From Spirochaetaceae bacterium (lineage in GTDB: Bacteria; Spirochaetota; Spirochaetia; B11-G9): DNA of 10,916 nt. Below, piece by piece: positions 1 through 7,579 of this stretch. The first letter of the stretch is position 1; the number at the start of each line of letters is the position of its first letter. The notes below the pieces were generated by a model, which searched no databases, was not told the origin of the DNA, and saw nothing but the letters and a program-made list of their open reading frames with translations. The stretch spans positions 1-10,916 of the forward strand of contig JAUVLL010000071.1 in assembly GCA_030600745.1 (NCBI GenBank), in the 5' to 3' direction. Position numbers and translations under genes: made by a program.

Positions 1-53
1 TATTTGTTATTAATATTGTGAAATACGGCTAAGTAAACCATAATAGGAATAAG

Positions 54-344
54 ATGAAAAGACTCAGGATTGGTAATTTTTTAAAACACAGTATTATATA
101 TATTTTACCTCTAATGTTTATCTCAGCACTTATATCCTACACTATCTACAAACAGGATATACGTTCATTCAATGCTGTAATGGAGAATAATGAAAAACAG
201 GTGCTGGAATTCCAGGAAAGACTAATAATTGAACATTTAAAAAGTCTGGAAGAAGATATAACTTACCTTAGCAATCATTTCAGATCTTTTGAATTCGTAA
301 ACTCCGAATTTAACCCCAAATTTGATTTATCACTAACCTCTTAA
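54..344 (+). pseudogene. Truncated N-terminus of a membrane sensor protein (or small membrane protein)
   Basis: A 96-residue ORF. It has a basic N-terminus (MKRLRIGNFLK), one hydrophobic segment at about residues 13-32, and then a charged region (about 36-72) rich in Glu, Lys and Leu that is likely helical or coiled-coil. This order (short cytoplasmic tail, one membrane helix, long extracytoplasmic helix) is how Cache-type histidine kinases, chemoreceptors and diguanylate cyclases begin. Here the protein stops before any ligand-binding or output domain could form. A weak ribosome site (AGGAAT, 45-50) precedes the ATG. A second open stretch of about 28 codons in another frame (337-423) follows, but I cannot link it convincingly to the first part. 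Codon use looks like that of a real gene. I infer a decayed sensor gene; a genuine small membrane protein is the alternative. It is convergent with bpt. Confidence 0.45.
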
Positions 345-434
345 CTTAAGTTTTTGTTATAGTAAAATCAGTCTCTTTGATCCTGATAATATCCCGTACT
401 ACCTTAGCTTTTTAAAAGTATAGTAAAAGCAACC

Positions 435-1157
435 TTAGTCCGCAAGGGGAAAGGATAAAAGGGGTGTAATATCGCACTCCCAGACACCATCCACTAAAAT
501 CTGGTTAGGTCTGTAGTTGGCCTTATAGGACATATGTTTATTATCTTTAATATAATAACCAAGATAGTAGTACTCCACACCAGATTCCATAGCCATCTGC
601 AGCCCCTTTAAAATAGACAACTTACCCGGACTGAAAGAGGCATAACCTTCATCCCAGTAGCAGTAAACTGCAGAAAATATTTTTTCTGTAACATCCAGAT
701 GTGTTACTGCAACAAGTTTATTCCCGTCTCTTATCTCCATTATTTTATTAAATGACTGATCAGAAAAAAATGAACTTTCCCAATTCTCATAAGATTCATA
801 ATCTAATTCCTTAAATCGCTTTTTGTGTGCCCGGTAAAGGTCAAACTTAACCATATCAGGCAGAGGATTATCAATGAATATGACTTTAAATTGTGAAGCC
901 CTTTTTAAAACTCTTCTTTCTGATCCTGAAAATCTAAAACTCTTTACAGAAATTCTTATAGGACGACACTCATTGCAGGAAGAACACTCAGGTCTAAAGA
1001 AATATGCACCAAAATGACGATACCCTGCTTCCAGCAGTGCAGCAATACCTTCTTCATCAATATTAGTAATAATCATATTGTTGCTTCTAAAAATTCTATT
1101 CTCCAGATAAGGGCATTTAGTTTCTGTATGTTCAAGCTGATAACCTTCTACAAGCAC
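435..1157 (-). CDS. bpt: Aspartate/glutamate leucyltransferase (Bpt/Ate family, N-degron pathway)
   Basis: A 240-residue protein, close to the usual length of the family. It transfers an amino acid (leucine in bacterial Bpt, arginine in Ate) from aminoacyl-tRNA to acidic N-termini of cytosolic proteins, marking them for ClpS/ClpAP. Visible family features are an N-terminal CPYL (C15), the cysteine cluster FRPECSSCNECRPIRI (C58, C61, C64), and a C-terminal acyltransferase-fold region with YYYLGYYI followed by a lysine-rich MSYKANYRPNQIL stretch (about residues 196-222). The start is GTG: an in-frame TAA lies directly upstream, and AGGGAGA (1167-1173, minus strand) sits 9 bases before it. The gene stands alone on this strand, divergent from hisD and convergent with the truncated sensor ORF. 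The family is clear; whether leucine or arginine is transferred cannot be read from the sequence. Confidence 0.85.
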   Translation of the reverse strand: MLVEGYQLEHTETKCPYLENRIFRSNNMIITNIDEEGIAALLEAGYRHFGAYFFRPECSSCNECRPIRISVKSFRFSGSERRVLKRASQFKVIFIDNPLPDMVKFDLYRAHKKRFKELDYESYENWESSFFSDQSFNKIMEIRDGNKLVAVTHLDVTEKIFSAVYCYWDEGYASFSPGKLSILKGLQMAMESGVEYYYLGYYIKDNKHMSYKANYRPNQILVDGVWECDITPLLSFPLAD

Positions 1158-1209
1158 TTATGTTAATCTCCCTATGTATTAATAAAGTATATCAGTTTAA
1201 AAACCAACA

Positions 1210-1238
1210 TTGACCTTACAGTAAGACTATTATAGAGT
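1210..1238 (+). promoter_or_regulatory. Candidate hisD promoter
   Basis: TTGACC (1210-1215) is followed after 17 bases by TAGAGT (1233-1238). TATAGA at 1231-1236 is an alternative -10 with a 15-base spacer. A strong ribosome site, GGAGG (1249-1253), lies 6 bases before the hisD ATG. The -10 region coincides with the -10 of the opposing bpt promoter candidate. Confidence 0.4.
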
Positions 1239-1258
1239 ATTTTCCTACGGAGGTTTAA
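1229..1258 (-). promoter_or_regulatory. Candidate bpt promoter
   Basis: On the minus strand a perfect TATAAT (1229-1234) is preceded by TTAAAC (1253-1258) with an 18-base spacer. It would give a leader of about 65 bases before the bpt GTG. It overlaps the candidate hisD promoter on the other strand. It is assigned by motif only. Confidence 0.35.
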
Positions 1259-1259
1259 G

Positions 1260-2564
1260 ATGCGACCTGAAATATTAAAATGGAATGATCTATCGAACAA
1301 CAGAAAGAAATTTTTTCTAAAACGATCTGAATCTGACATTTTTGAGGTTATGGATTCTGTTTCAGATATTATAAATACTGTCCGGGAAAAAGGTGATACT
1401 GCACTTATTGATTACACCGGCAAATTTGATGGCATTGATCTGTCCAATAAAGATCTAAGAGTATCCAAAAAAGAATTTAAGGCTGCAGAGAAAAATCTCC
1501 CGAAGAAGGTAAAATCTGCCCTTGAATATGCTATAGCAAATATTAAAAAATTCCACGAAACTCAAAAACCATCTTCCATGAGCTTTGATGAAATACGGCC
1601 GGGCCTTTTTGCCGGTGAAAGGGCAATTCCAATAGAATCTGCAGGACTCTACGTACCCAGAGGGCGTGGAAGTTTTCCATCCATGCTCTACATGCTTGCA
1701 GTTCCGGCAGCTGCAGCAGGAGTAAAAAGAATATGTGTAATAACTCCTCCGGGAGATAATGGAGATGTTGATCCGGGATGCTTATATGCAGCAAAACTCT
1801 GTGGAGTTGACGAAGTTTACCGTGTTGGAGGAGCTCATGGAATTGCAGCCCTTGCTTATGGTACTGAAAGTATAGCATCGGTAGACAAGATAACAGGTCC
1901 AGGATCAATGTACGTCACAGCTGCAAAACGTATCCTTTACGGGACTGTGGATGTTGGATTACCTGCAGGCCCCAGTGAATCAGTTATCCTTGCTGACGAT
2001 AACGCAGACCCCTGGAAACTTGCTCTTGATCTTCTTGTGGAAGCTGAACACGGTTCAGATTCTTCTGCCGTACTTATTACCACTTCTTCCGATCTGGCAG
2101 AAAAAACTGCAAACTATATTGAAGAACTTATATCTGATCTGACAGAACCCCGTAGAACTTTTGTTTCCGACGTATTTAAGGGTTACGGTGCAATATTTCT
2201 GGTAGACAGCATAGAAAAAGGAGCAGAACTGGTTAACGCCTTTGCCCCCGAACACCTGCAGCTGAAAACAAAAGAACCTTTCTCTACCCTATCTCTAATT
2301 AAAAATGCCGGAGAAATACTTCTTGGAGAAAACATCCCGTTTTCCGCTGCAAACTATGTAACCGGTGTAAACGCTGTATTACCCACAGGGGGAAATGCCA
2401 GAACATATTCTGCAGTCTCTGTCAGAGATTTTATTAAATACTCCTCAGTAGTGTATGTGGATAAAAACGGATATGAAGATTTTAAGGATCATGTAATTAC
2501 AATTGCAGATTATGAAGGGTTTGTGACCCATGGGAATGCTCTCAAACTTAGAGAGAAACTATAA
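1260..2564 (+). CDS. hisD: Histidinol dehydrogenase family protein with altered zinc/NAD residues
   Basis: A 434-residue protein collinear with E. coli HisD, which oxidises L-histidinol to histidine in two NAD-dependent steps. Conserved pieces are ESAGLYVP (126-133), GGAHGIAALAYGTES (190-204), DKITGPGSMYV (209-219), PAGPSE (235-240), EAEHGSDS (261-268), APEHL (329-333, catalytic Glu331/His332), SAANYVTGVNAVLPT (362-376) and THGNALKLR (423-431, His424). By recalled alignment, Ser237, His262, Glu326, His327, Glu414 and His419 of E. coli are kept (here S239, H264, E331, H332, E419, H424). Gln259 is E261, Asp360 is N365, Gln188 is H193 and Asn211 is S216. Zinc ligands and NAD contacts are therefore changed. 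No other his gene is nearby; folC overlaps its 3' end. The family is certain, but the substrate is open: divergent HisD or a HisD-like dehydrogenase of another alcohol. Confidence 0.85.
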   Translation: MRPEILKWNDLSNNRKKFFLKRSESDIFEVMDSVSDIINTVREKGDTALIDYTGKFDGIDLSNKDLRVSKKEFKAAEKNLPKKVKSALEYAIANIKKFHETQKPSSMSFDEIRPGLFAGERAIPIESAGLYVPRGRGSFPSMLYMLAVPAAAAGVKRICVITPPGDNGDVDPGCLYAAKLCGVDEVYRVGGAHGIAALAYGTESIASVDKITGPGSMYVTAAKRILYGTVDVGLPAGPSESVILADDNADPWKLALDLLVEAEHGSDSSAVLITTSSDLAEKTANYIEELISDLTEPRRTFVSDVFKGYGAIFLVDSIEKGAELVNAFAPEHLQLKTKEPFSTLSLIKNAGEILLGENIPFSAANYVTGVNAVLPTGGNARTYSAVSVRDFIKYSSVVYVDKNGYEDFKDHVITIADYEGFVTHGNALKLREKL

Positions 2565-3894
2565 ATTGAGTATAGATTTCCAAACAACAGATGATGCTTT
2601 TGATTTTATTGGTTCATTTATAAACTTTGAAAGATCAAAAAAACAGACTATTCGTGATTACCGTCTGGACAGAATGAAAGGACTCTTAAAACACTTTGGG
2701 AACCCGGAAAAATCATTCAAAACTATCCACCTGGCAGGATCAAAGGGAAAGGGTTCCACAGCAATGTTTTTGGCCTCTGCCCTCAACTCCGCAGGAGAAA
2801 AGGCAGGACTATATTCATCACCTCATATAAGTGATTACAGGGAACGGATCTCCATTGGAGGCACCTTTTTCCAGGATCAAATCTATATTGATACTGCTTT
2901 TGAAATAAAAGAAGGAATTAAATCTTTTGTTCTGGATGATGAAACAGGTAGCAATGAACCAACAACTTTTGAACTTCTTACACTTATGGCATTTTTGATA
3001 TTTAAGAAAACAGAATGCACCTGGGCTGTAATAGAGACAGGTATTGGCGGACGTCTGGATGCAACAAACGTAATTACACCTGCAGCCTCAGTAATAACTC
3101 ATATTGAAATGGAACATACGAATATACTCGGGGATACTATAGAAAAAATTGCTTCTGAAAAAGCAGGTATTATAAAGTTCAAAACACCAGTTTTTTCAGG
3201 GAAACAGATAGAGGTATCAGCCAGTGTCATTAAAGATAAAGCACAAATAATGAAAGCCCCATTAGTATTCCTTGATGATAAGATAGACAGTTCTGATATA
3301 GTAGTTACTGCGAATGGTACAAAAGTCTTATTTAAAATAGGCAATAAAGGTGAAAACTATTTCAATTTAACCACAATTGGTGCTGTCCAGGCAGAAAATG
3401 CACTCCTTGCCTGGCTGGTTTTACTGGAATTACTGCAGCCTGATAAGAATGTAAAAAAACTTCTTATAGAAGGAATTAACAGGACAAAACTTCCAGGTCG
3501 TTTTGAGATTTTAACAAAACATGGAATACCCTTTGTTTTTGATGGTGCTCATACCCCTGTATCTATCAAGCGTCTATTGGAATCCTGGAATAGTGTTTTT
3601 AACAGAAAAGGAATACTTATATTCGGATCTGTTGCAGATAAAAACCCTGACGAAATGTCAAAACTGTTGTCCCCCCATTCTGATAAAATAATTATATCAA
3701 CACCCGGGACATTTAAGGAGAGTTATCCTGAAGAGGTTTACAAGATCTTCTGTAACTACAGCAGTAATATACAGCTGGTAAAAGATCCTGCTGAGGCATA
3801 CAGCAAGGCACTTGAGCTTTCAGGAGGAGAGATTCCAGTACTCGTTACAGGGTCTTTTTACATGGTGTCCGAAATTCGGAAACTGGTTTTATAA
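2530..3894 (+). CDS. folC: Folylpolyglutamate synthase / dihydrofolate synthase
   Basis: A 454-residue Mur-ligase-type enzyme that adds glutamate to folates, and in bifunctional forms makes dihydrofolate from dihydropteroate, using ATP in the cytosol. Motifs in order are the P-loop HLAGSKGKGS (67-76), YSSPHISDYRERI (95-107), ETGIGGRLDATNV (169-181), IEMEHTNILGDT...SEKAGIIK (192-216, with K211 at the position of the carbamylated lysine), the central AVQAENALLAW (285-295), LPGRFEIL (321-328), FDGAHTP (337-343) and GSFYMVSEI near the C-terminus. Two motif residues vary from the commonest form: GSKGKGS for GTNGKGS and GAHTP for GAHNP. The first ATG (2530) lies inside hisD, giving a 35-base overlap, with GAAGGG about 10 bases upstream. 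A TTG at 2566, just after the hisD stop, is a possible alternative start. Translational coupling to hisD is likely. Confidence 0.9.
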   Translation: MGMLSNLERNYKLSIDFQTTDDAFDFIGSFINFERSKKQTIRDYRLDRMKGLLKHFGNPEKSFKTIHLAGSKGKGSTAMFLASALNSAGEKAGLYSSPHISDYRERISIGGTFFQDQIYIDTAFEIKEGIKSFVLDDETGSNEPTTFELLTLMAFLIFKKTECTWAVIETGIGGRLDATNVITPAASVITHIEMEHTNILGDTIEKIASEKAGIIKFKTPVFSGKQIEVSASVIKDKAQIMKAPLVFLDDKIDSSDIVVTANGTKVLFKIGNKGENYFNLTTIGAVQAENALLAWLVLLELLQPDKNVKKLLIEGINRTKLPGRFEILTKHGIPFVFDGAHTPVSIKRLLESWNSVFNRKGILIFGSVADKNPDEMSKLLSPHSDKIIISTPGTFKESYPEEVYKIFCNYSSNIQLVKDPAEAYSKALELSGGEIPVLVTGSFYMVSEIRKLVL

Positions 3895-3946
3895 TAAGAT
3901 TTGATAAGTACGGCATAAACAGCTTTATTGGAGAAGGAGAATTCTT

Positions 3947-4969
3947 ATGCAAAACAGGATTACTAAAAGCGGAGCTTTACTTGATAGGAAAGGGACACTT
4001 CTTCAGAAAGGCTGGGCAACTGATTTGGTCCTTAATTACGACAGAAAAATGATTAAAGCCCCGAGATTTAAGATTAAGGAATGGGATTACTACTGTGTTC
4101 TTTCTTCTGAGAGGGGTGCGGCATTTACAATTGCCGATAACGGTTATCTGGGGTTTATTGGTGCTACTATTCTTGATTTCACAAAACCAAATGAGATTTC
4201 CAATTCTGTTATCATCCCGTTTCCACTGGGATCCTTCCGAATGCCGCAAACTTCAGGAAATGATGATGTTCGCTTCGAAAACAAAAGAGTTAAAATAGAA
4301 TTCTTAAAGAGAAAAAATCTAAGAATACTGAACATTTCCTATAAAGATTTTTATAATAGCAATAATTTTGAAGGATCTTTAGTACTTCATCAACCGGAAA
4401 ATATGGAAACTATGGTTATAGCAACCCCTTTCGCTGAAAATCGTCATGCCTTCTACTATAATCAAAAAATAAACTGTATGACTGCAGAAGGACAATTTAC
4501 CTATGGAAAAGATAAGATAAATTTTAAACCGGATAATTCTTTCGGGGTTCTTGATTGGGGTCGTGGAGTATGGACATACTCAAACACATGGTACTGGGGT
4601 TCTGCTTCAGGAATAGTAAACCAAAAACTTTTTGGTTTCAATATTGGATATGGATTTGGAGATACCTCAGCAGCTACCGAAAACATGCTATTCTACGACG
4701 GTAAAGCCCATAAGCTTAATGATGTAGAATTCCACCTCCCGAACAATGACTATCTTGAACCGTGGGTGTTTACCAGTAGTGACGGAAGATTTGAAATGAA
4801 TTTCACTCCTGTAATTGATCGTTTTTCAAATTCAAATCTTCTTATTATCAGATCCAACCAACATCAGGTATTCGGATGTTTTTCCGGACAGGTAATTCTG
4901 GATGACGGAACTATGCTGGAAATAAGTAATTTAACAGGTTTTGCAGAGAAGGTTGAAAACCGCTGGTAA
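3947..4969 (+). CDS. DUF2804 family protein of unknown function
   Basis: A 340-residue protein that I recognise as DUF2804 (PF10974). Hallmarks visible here are an early LLDRKGTL segment, FYYNQKINCM (169-178), the tryptophan-rich DWGRGVWTYSNTWYWGSASG (203-222) and the C-terminal GFAEKVENRW (331-340). There is no signal peptide and no long hydrophobic helix, so it is probably cytosolic. Alternating strands with many aromatic residues suggest a beta-rich, lipocalin-like fold; that is inference, and I know of no defined activity. AAGGAGA (3934-3940) lies 6 bases before the ATG, so translation should be strong. It follows folC after 52 bases with no obvious terminator, so co-transcription with hisD-folC is plausible, but nothing ties its role to folate or histidine. 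Confidence 0.8.
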   Translation: MQNRITKSGALLDRKGTLLQKGWATDLVLNYDRKMIKAPRFKIKEWDYYCVLSSERGAAFTIADNGYLGFIGATILDFTKPNEISNSVIIPFPLGSFRMPQTSGNDDVRFENKRVKIEFLKRKNLRILNISYKDFYNSNNFEGSLVLHQPENMETMVIATPFAENRHAFYYNQKINCMTAEGQFTYGKDKINFKPDNSFGVLDWGRGVWTYSNTWYWGSASGIVNQKLFGFNIGYGFGDTSAATENMLFYDGKAHKLNDVEFHLPNNDYLEPWVFTSSDGRFEMNFTPVIDRFSNSNLLIIRSNQHQVFGCFSGQVILDDGTMLEISNLTGFAEKVENRW

Positions 4970-5181
4970 TAGACGGCTTCTTAACTTTCAGCAAGGCAAA
5001 ACCAGTAATAAAACGTGGTAGAATAAACCCAACCCGCTTAGCTTATGCGCCATATGGACGTTTTTTCCATAAACTGCTTATCAAACTATTTCTGAGATAA
5101 AATATGTTTTCCTGATTAAATTTTGTAAAACTGAAGCAGCAGGCCCAAAACCCCTGTACTGTATAATATGGGGAAACAACT
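4970..5181. other. Intergenic region between the DUF2804 gene and dprA
   Basis: A 212-base gap without a convincing ORF. It holds a 6-bp stem-loop, TATGGA (5053-5058) pairing with TCCATA (5066-5071) around a 7-base T-rich loop, but no following T-run, so it is not a standard terminator. TATAAT occurs at 5162-5167, too close to the dprA GTG to leave room for a leader with the GGGG ribosome site, and no matching -35 is seen. All frames near dprA are closed, so no missing N-terminal domain is encoded here. Confidence 0.5.
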
Positions 5182-6060
5182 GTGAATTATATAGACATAA
5201 AAAGTACTGAATATCCATATCTGCTGCTGCAAATCAAAGACCCTCCACCCAGGCTCTATTTCAAGGGAGACTGGGATACAACTATTTTTACAGAGACCCT
5301 TAGTGTTGTAGGATCACGCAGAATGACAAGATACGGTGAGATAATTACCGACAATCTGGTTTCTTCAATTGCAGGCGCAGGAATAACTATCGTCTCGGGC
5401 TTTATGTACGGAATTGATGCCCAGGCTCATAACGCCGCCCTCGAAGCAGGCGGGCGGACAATTGCTGTTATGCCATGTGGTATTGAGAAAATCCATCCGG
5501 AATATCAGCTTGATCTGCATACAAGGATACTTAACAATAATGGACTTGTAATTTCCGAGTATCCGGGGGATACCCCTCCTGCTCTATGGACCTATCCCAG
5601 ACGTAACAGGATTATAGCAGGGTTAGCTCCAATACTGCTTGTTATTGAAGCAGGTATTAAAAGCGGTGCATTGATAACTGCAAAAATTGCAAAAAGGTAC
5701 AATAAGAAAATATTTGCAGTCCCTGGCCCGCTGACAAGCAGTGTTTCCATTGGAACTGCCATTTTAATTAAACATGGTTCACAGATAGTAACAGGTGCCG
5801 GGGATATCCTTACTGAATATGGAAAAACAAACCCTGAAGAGCTTTTTTCGAAAAAAGAACTATACGGAGTAAATGCAAACCAAAAAGAAATTTTAAAGAT
5901 ACTCGTCGATGAACCAATGGGAATTGATGATATTGCGAGATCGGTAGGTAAACAGATCTCTGAAATTGGAGCAGATATTACCTTTCTTTCTCTAAAAAAT
6001 CACCTCACCTTAAATGGAGGTAAATACTACCTCGTAAAGGAAGTTAAGAATGTTATTTAA
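5182..6060 (+). CDS. dprA: DNA-processing protein DprA (lacking N-terminal helical domain)
   Basis: A 292-residue DprA/Smf. It binds single-stranded DNA taken up or produced in the cytosol and loads RecA on it. The extended Rossmann domain runs from about 10 to 215: YPYLLLQIKDPPPRLYFKGD (11-30), SVVGSRRMTRYG (41-52), SGFMYGIDAQAHNAAL (72-87), YPRRNRIIAGL (138-148), EAGIKSGALITA (156-167), and VPGPLTSSVSIGTAILIKHGSQIV (180-203). A C-terminal winged-helix (DML1-like) domain follows at about 228-288. Many DprA proteins begin with a SAM/HhH helical domain of about 60-100 residues; it is absent here, and an in-frame stop 15 bases upstream of the GTG rules out an extension. GGGGAAA (5170-5176) is the ribosome site. 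It overlaps comM by 11 bases, so they are co-translated. Confidence 0.93.
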   Translation: MNYIDIKSTEYPYLLLQIKDPPPRLYFKGDWDTTIFTETLSVVGSRRMTRYGEIITDNLVSSIAGAGITIVSGFMYGIDAQAHNAALEAGGRTIAVMPCGIEKIHPEYQLDLHTRILNNNGLVISEYPGDTPPALWTYPRRNRIIAGLAPILLVIEAGIKSGALITAKIAKRYNKKIFAVPGPLTSSVSIGTAILIKHGSQIVTGAGDILTEYGKTNPEELFSKKELYGVNANQKEILKILVDEPMGIDDIARSVGKQISEIGADITFLSLKNHLTLNGGKYYLVKEVKNVI

Positions 6061-7579
6061 AGTAACTTCAGTTTCATTCTCCGGATTAACAACAATTAGA
6101 ATAGATGTAGAGGTTAATATTGCAGACAAAGGACTTCCGACCTTTGAAATTGTAGGACTTCCCAACAAAGCTGTTGCAGAAAGCAGGGAAAGGGTTAGAA
6201 CGGCTCTGATAAACTCGAATTTAAAGTTTCCCCTTCGAAGGATAACTGTCAATCTTGCACCCGGGGATGTTCCAAAATATGGGGCTTTTTACGACCTTCC
6301 TATTGCTGTAGGGATTTTATCTGAAATAAAAGGATTCCATATCCCGGAAAGCTCTATTTTCTTTGGAGAACTCTCCCTGGACGGCTCCCTGCGCCATACA
6401 AAAGGGGCACTGCTGGCGGCTCTTTTTGCAAAAGAGAACAGAATGGATTCAATCTTTGTACCCGAACAATCAGCAAATGAGGCTTCAGTCGTAAAAGGGA
6501 TTGATGTTTATCCTCTTAAAGATCTTAATCAGATAATACAATATTTTGATTCAAAAATTGAGATCAAACCCACAATATATCAATCACCAGTACAAGAGAA
6601 ACAGGGAACAGTGGATTTTGATATGTCTGAAGTAATGGGACAGGAACAGGCAAAACGAGCACTGGAAATTGCTGCTGCGGGGGGGCACAATATACTTATG
6701 ATAGGCTCCCCCGGGTCTGGAAAGACAATGCTTGCAAGAGCACTGCCGGGCATTATGCCTCTTCTGAATGAAGACGAATCACTGGAAGTTACAAAAATAT
6801 ATTCCAGTGCCGGTAACATACCTCCCGGAGGTTCTCTTATAGTAACAAGACCCTTCCGCTCGCCCCATCATATTATTTCCCAGGCCGGTCTTGTCGGAGG
6901 TGGAACACACCCGCAGCCTGGTGAGATAAGTTTAGCTCACAGGGGTGTACTGTTTCTGGATGAGTTTAATGAGTTTCCACGGTCAGTAATCGAAGCTTTA
7001 AGACAGCCCATTGAAGACGGAAAACTGACTATTTCAAGAAGCCTTGAAAGGGTTACATATCCATCCAGGTTTATGCTCGTTGCAGCTGCAAATCCCTGCC
7101 CATGCGGTTATTTAAATGATGAGACAAGAAAGTGTACATGCACAAAAAGGGAGATTATACGTTACAGGAAAAAATTGTCCGGACCAATTCTGGACAGAAT
7201 AGATCTCCATGTGGATGTACCTGTTGTAAATATAAAAAAACTCAGCCATGGATTCAGCAATTCAAACAAAAATGAAACTTCCAGCGAGATAAGGATCAGG
7301 ATAGCAAAAGTCAGAGACATACAGAAAGAAAGATTTAAGAATGAACTTATTCATACTAATTCTGAAATGAAAAATAAACTCATCAGGAAATATGTCCGAC
7401 TTGACAGTAATTCAACTTCAATGCTGATGGATGCGGCAAAAGTTTTTCAGTTATCTGCAAGATCGTATCTAAAAATAATTAAACTTGCAAGAACAATTGC
7501 AGATCTCGAACAGATGGAGGATGTAGAAGAAAAGCATATTGCAGAAGCCCTGCAGTACAGGCCGGGGGTAATTGAATGA
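6050..7579 (+). CDS. comM: ComM/YifB family AAA+ ATPase (Mg-chelatase-like, branch-migration helicase)
   Basis: A 509-residue YifB/ComM protein. In naturally transformable bacteria ComM is a hexameric helicase that drives branch migration when incoming DNA recombines with the chromosome. Domains are an N-terminal ChlI/Lon-protease-like region (about 1-170; EIVGLPNKAVAESRERV at 33-49, NLAPGDVPKYGAFYDLPIA at 68-86), an AAA+ core with Walker A GSPGSGKT (219-226), RPFRSPHHIIS (267-277), HPQPGEISLAH (287-297), Walker B VLFLDE (300-305), the AANPCPCGY/CTCT four-cysteine region (346-365) and the arginine-bearing LDRIDLHVDVP (381-391), then the Mg_chelatase_C domain (about 410-505). Length is normal. 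AAAGGAAG (6036-6043) precedes the ATG inside dprA. It overlaps yraN by 4 bases (ATGA). Despite the family name it has no chlorophyll role. Confidence 0.95.
   Translation: MLFKVTSVSFSGLTTIRIDVEVNIADKGLPTFEIVGLPNKAVAESRERVRTALINSNLKFPLRRITVNLAPGDVPKYGAFYDLPIAVGILSEIKGFHIPESSIFFGELSLDGSLRHTKGALLAALFAKENRMDSIFVPEQSANEASVVKGIDVYPLKDLNQIIQYFDSKIEIKPTIYQSPVQEKQGTVDFDMSEVMGQEQAKRALEIAAAGGHNILMIGSPGSGKTMLARALPGIMPLLNEDESLEVTKIYSSAGNIPPGGSLIVTRPFRSPHHIISQAGLVGGGTHPQPGEISLAHRGVLFLDEFNEFPRSVIEALRQPIEDGKLTISRSLERVTYPSRFMLVAAANPCPCGYLNDETRKCTCTKREIIRYRKKLSGPILDRIDLHVDVPVVNIKKLSHGFSNSNKNETSSEIRIRIAKVRDIQKERFKNELIHTNSEMKNKLIRKYVRLDSNSTSMLMDAAKVFQLSARSYLKIIKLARTIADLEQMEDVEEKHIAEALQYRPGVIE

Noticed and set aside
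16..44. TTGTGA - 17 bases - CATAAT as promoter for the first ORF
   Set aside because: The start would fall within a few bases of the ATG at 54 and remove the ribosome site.
1543..1908. 121-codon minus-strand ORF inside hisD
   Set aside because: Shadow of hisD; low-complexity Leu/His/Gln-rich translation with no family resemblance.
5053..5071. TATGGA/TCCATA hairpin as terminator of the hisD-folC-DUF2804 run
   Set aside because: The T-run is in the loop, not after the stem, and the stem is AT-rich.
5157..5167. TACTGTATAAT, also present at 10866-10876, resembling half of an E. coli LexA box
   Set aside because: Neither copy has the matching ACAG half at the right distance; more likely a shared -10-like AT-rich word.
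6050..7579. Magnesium chelatase subunit for chlorophyll synthesis
   Set aside because: The full layout (ChlI-like N-terminus, AAA+ core with four-cysteine region, Mg_chelatase_C) and dprA linkage are those of ComM/YifB.
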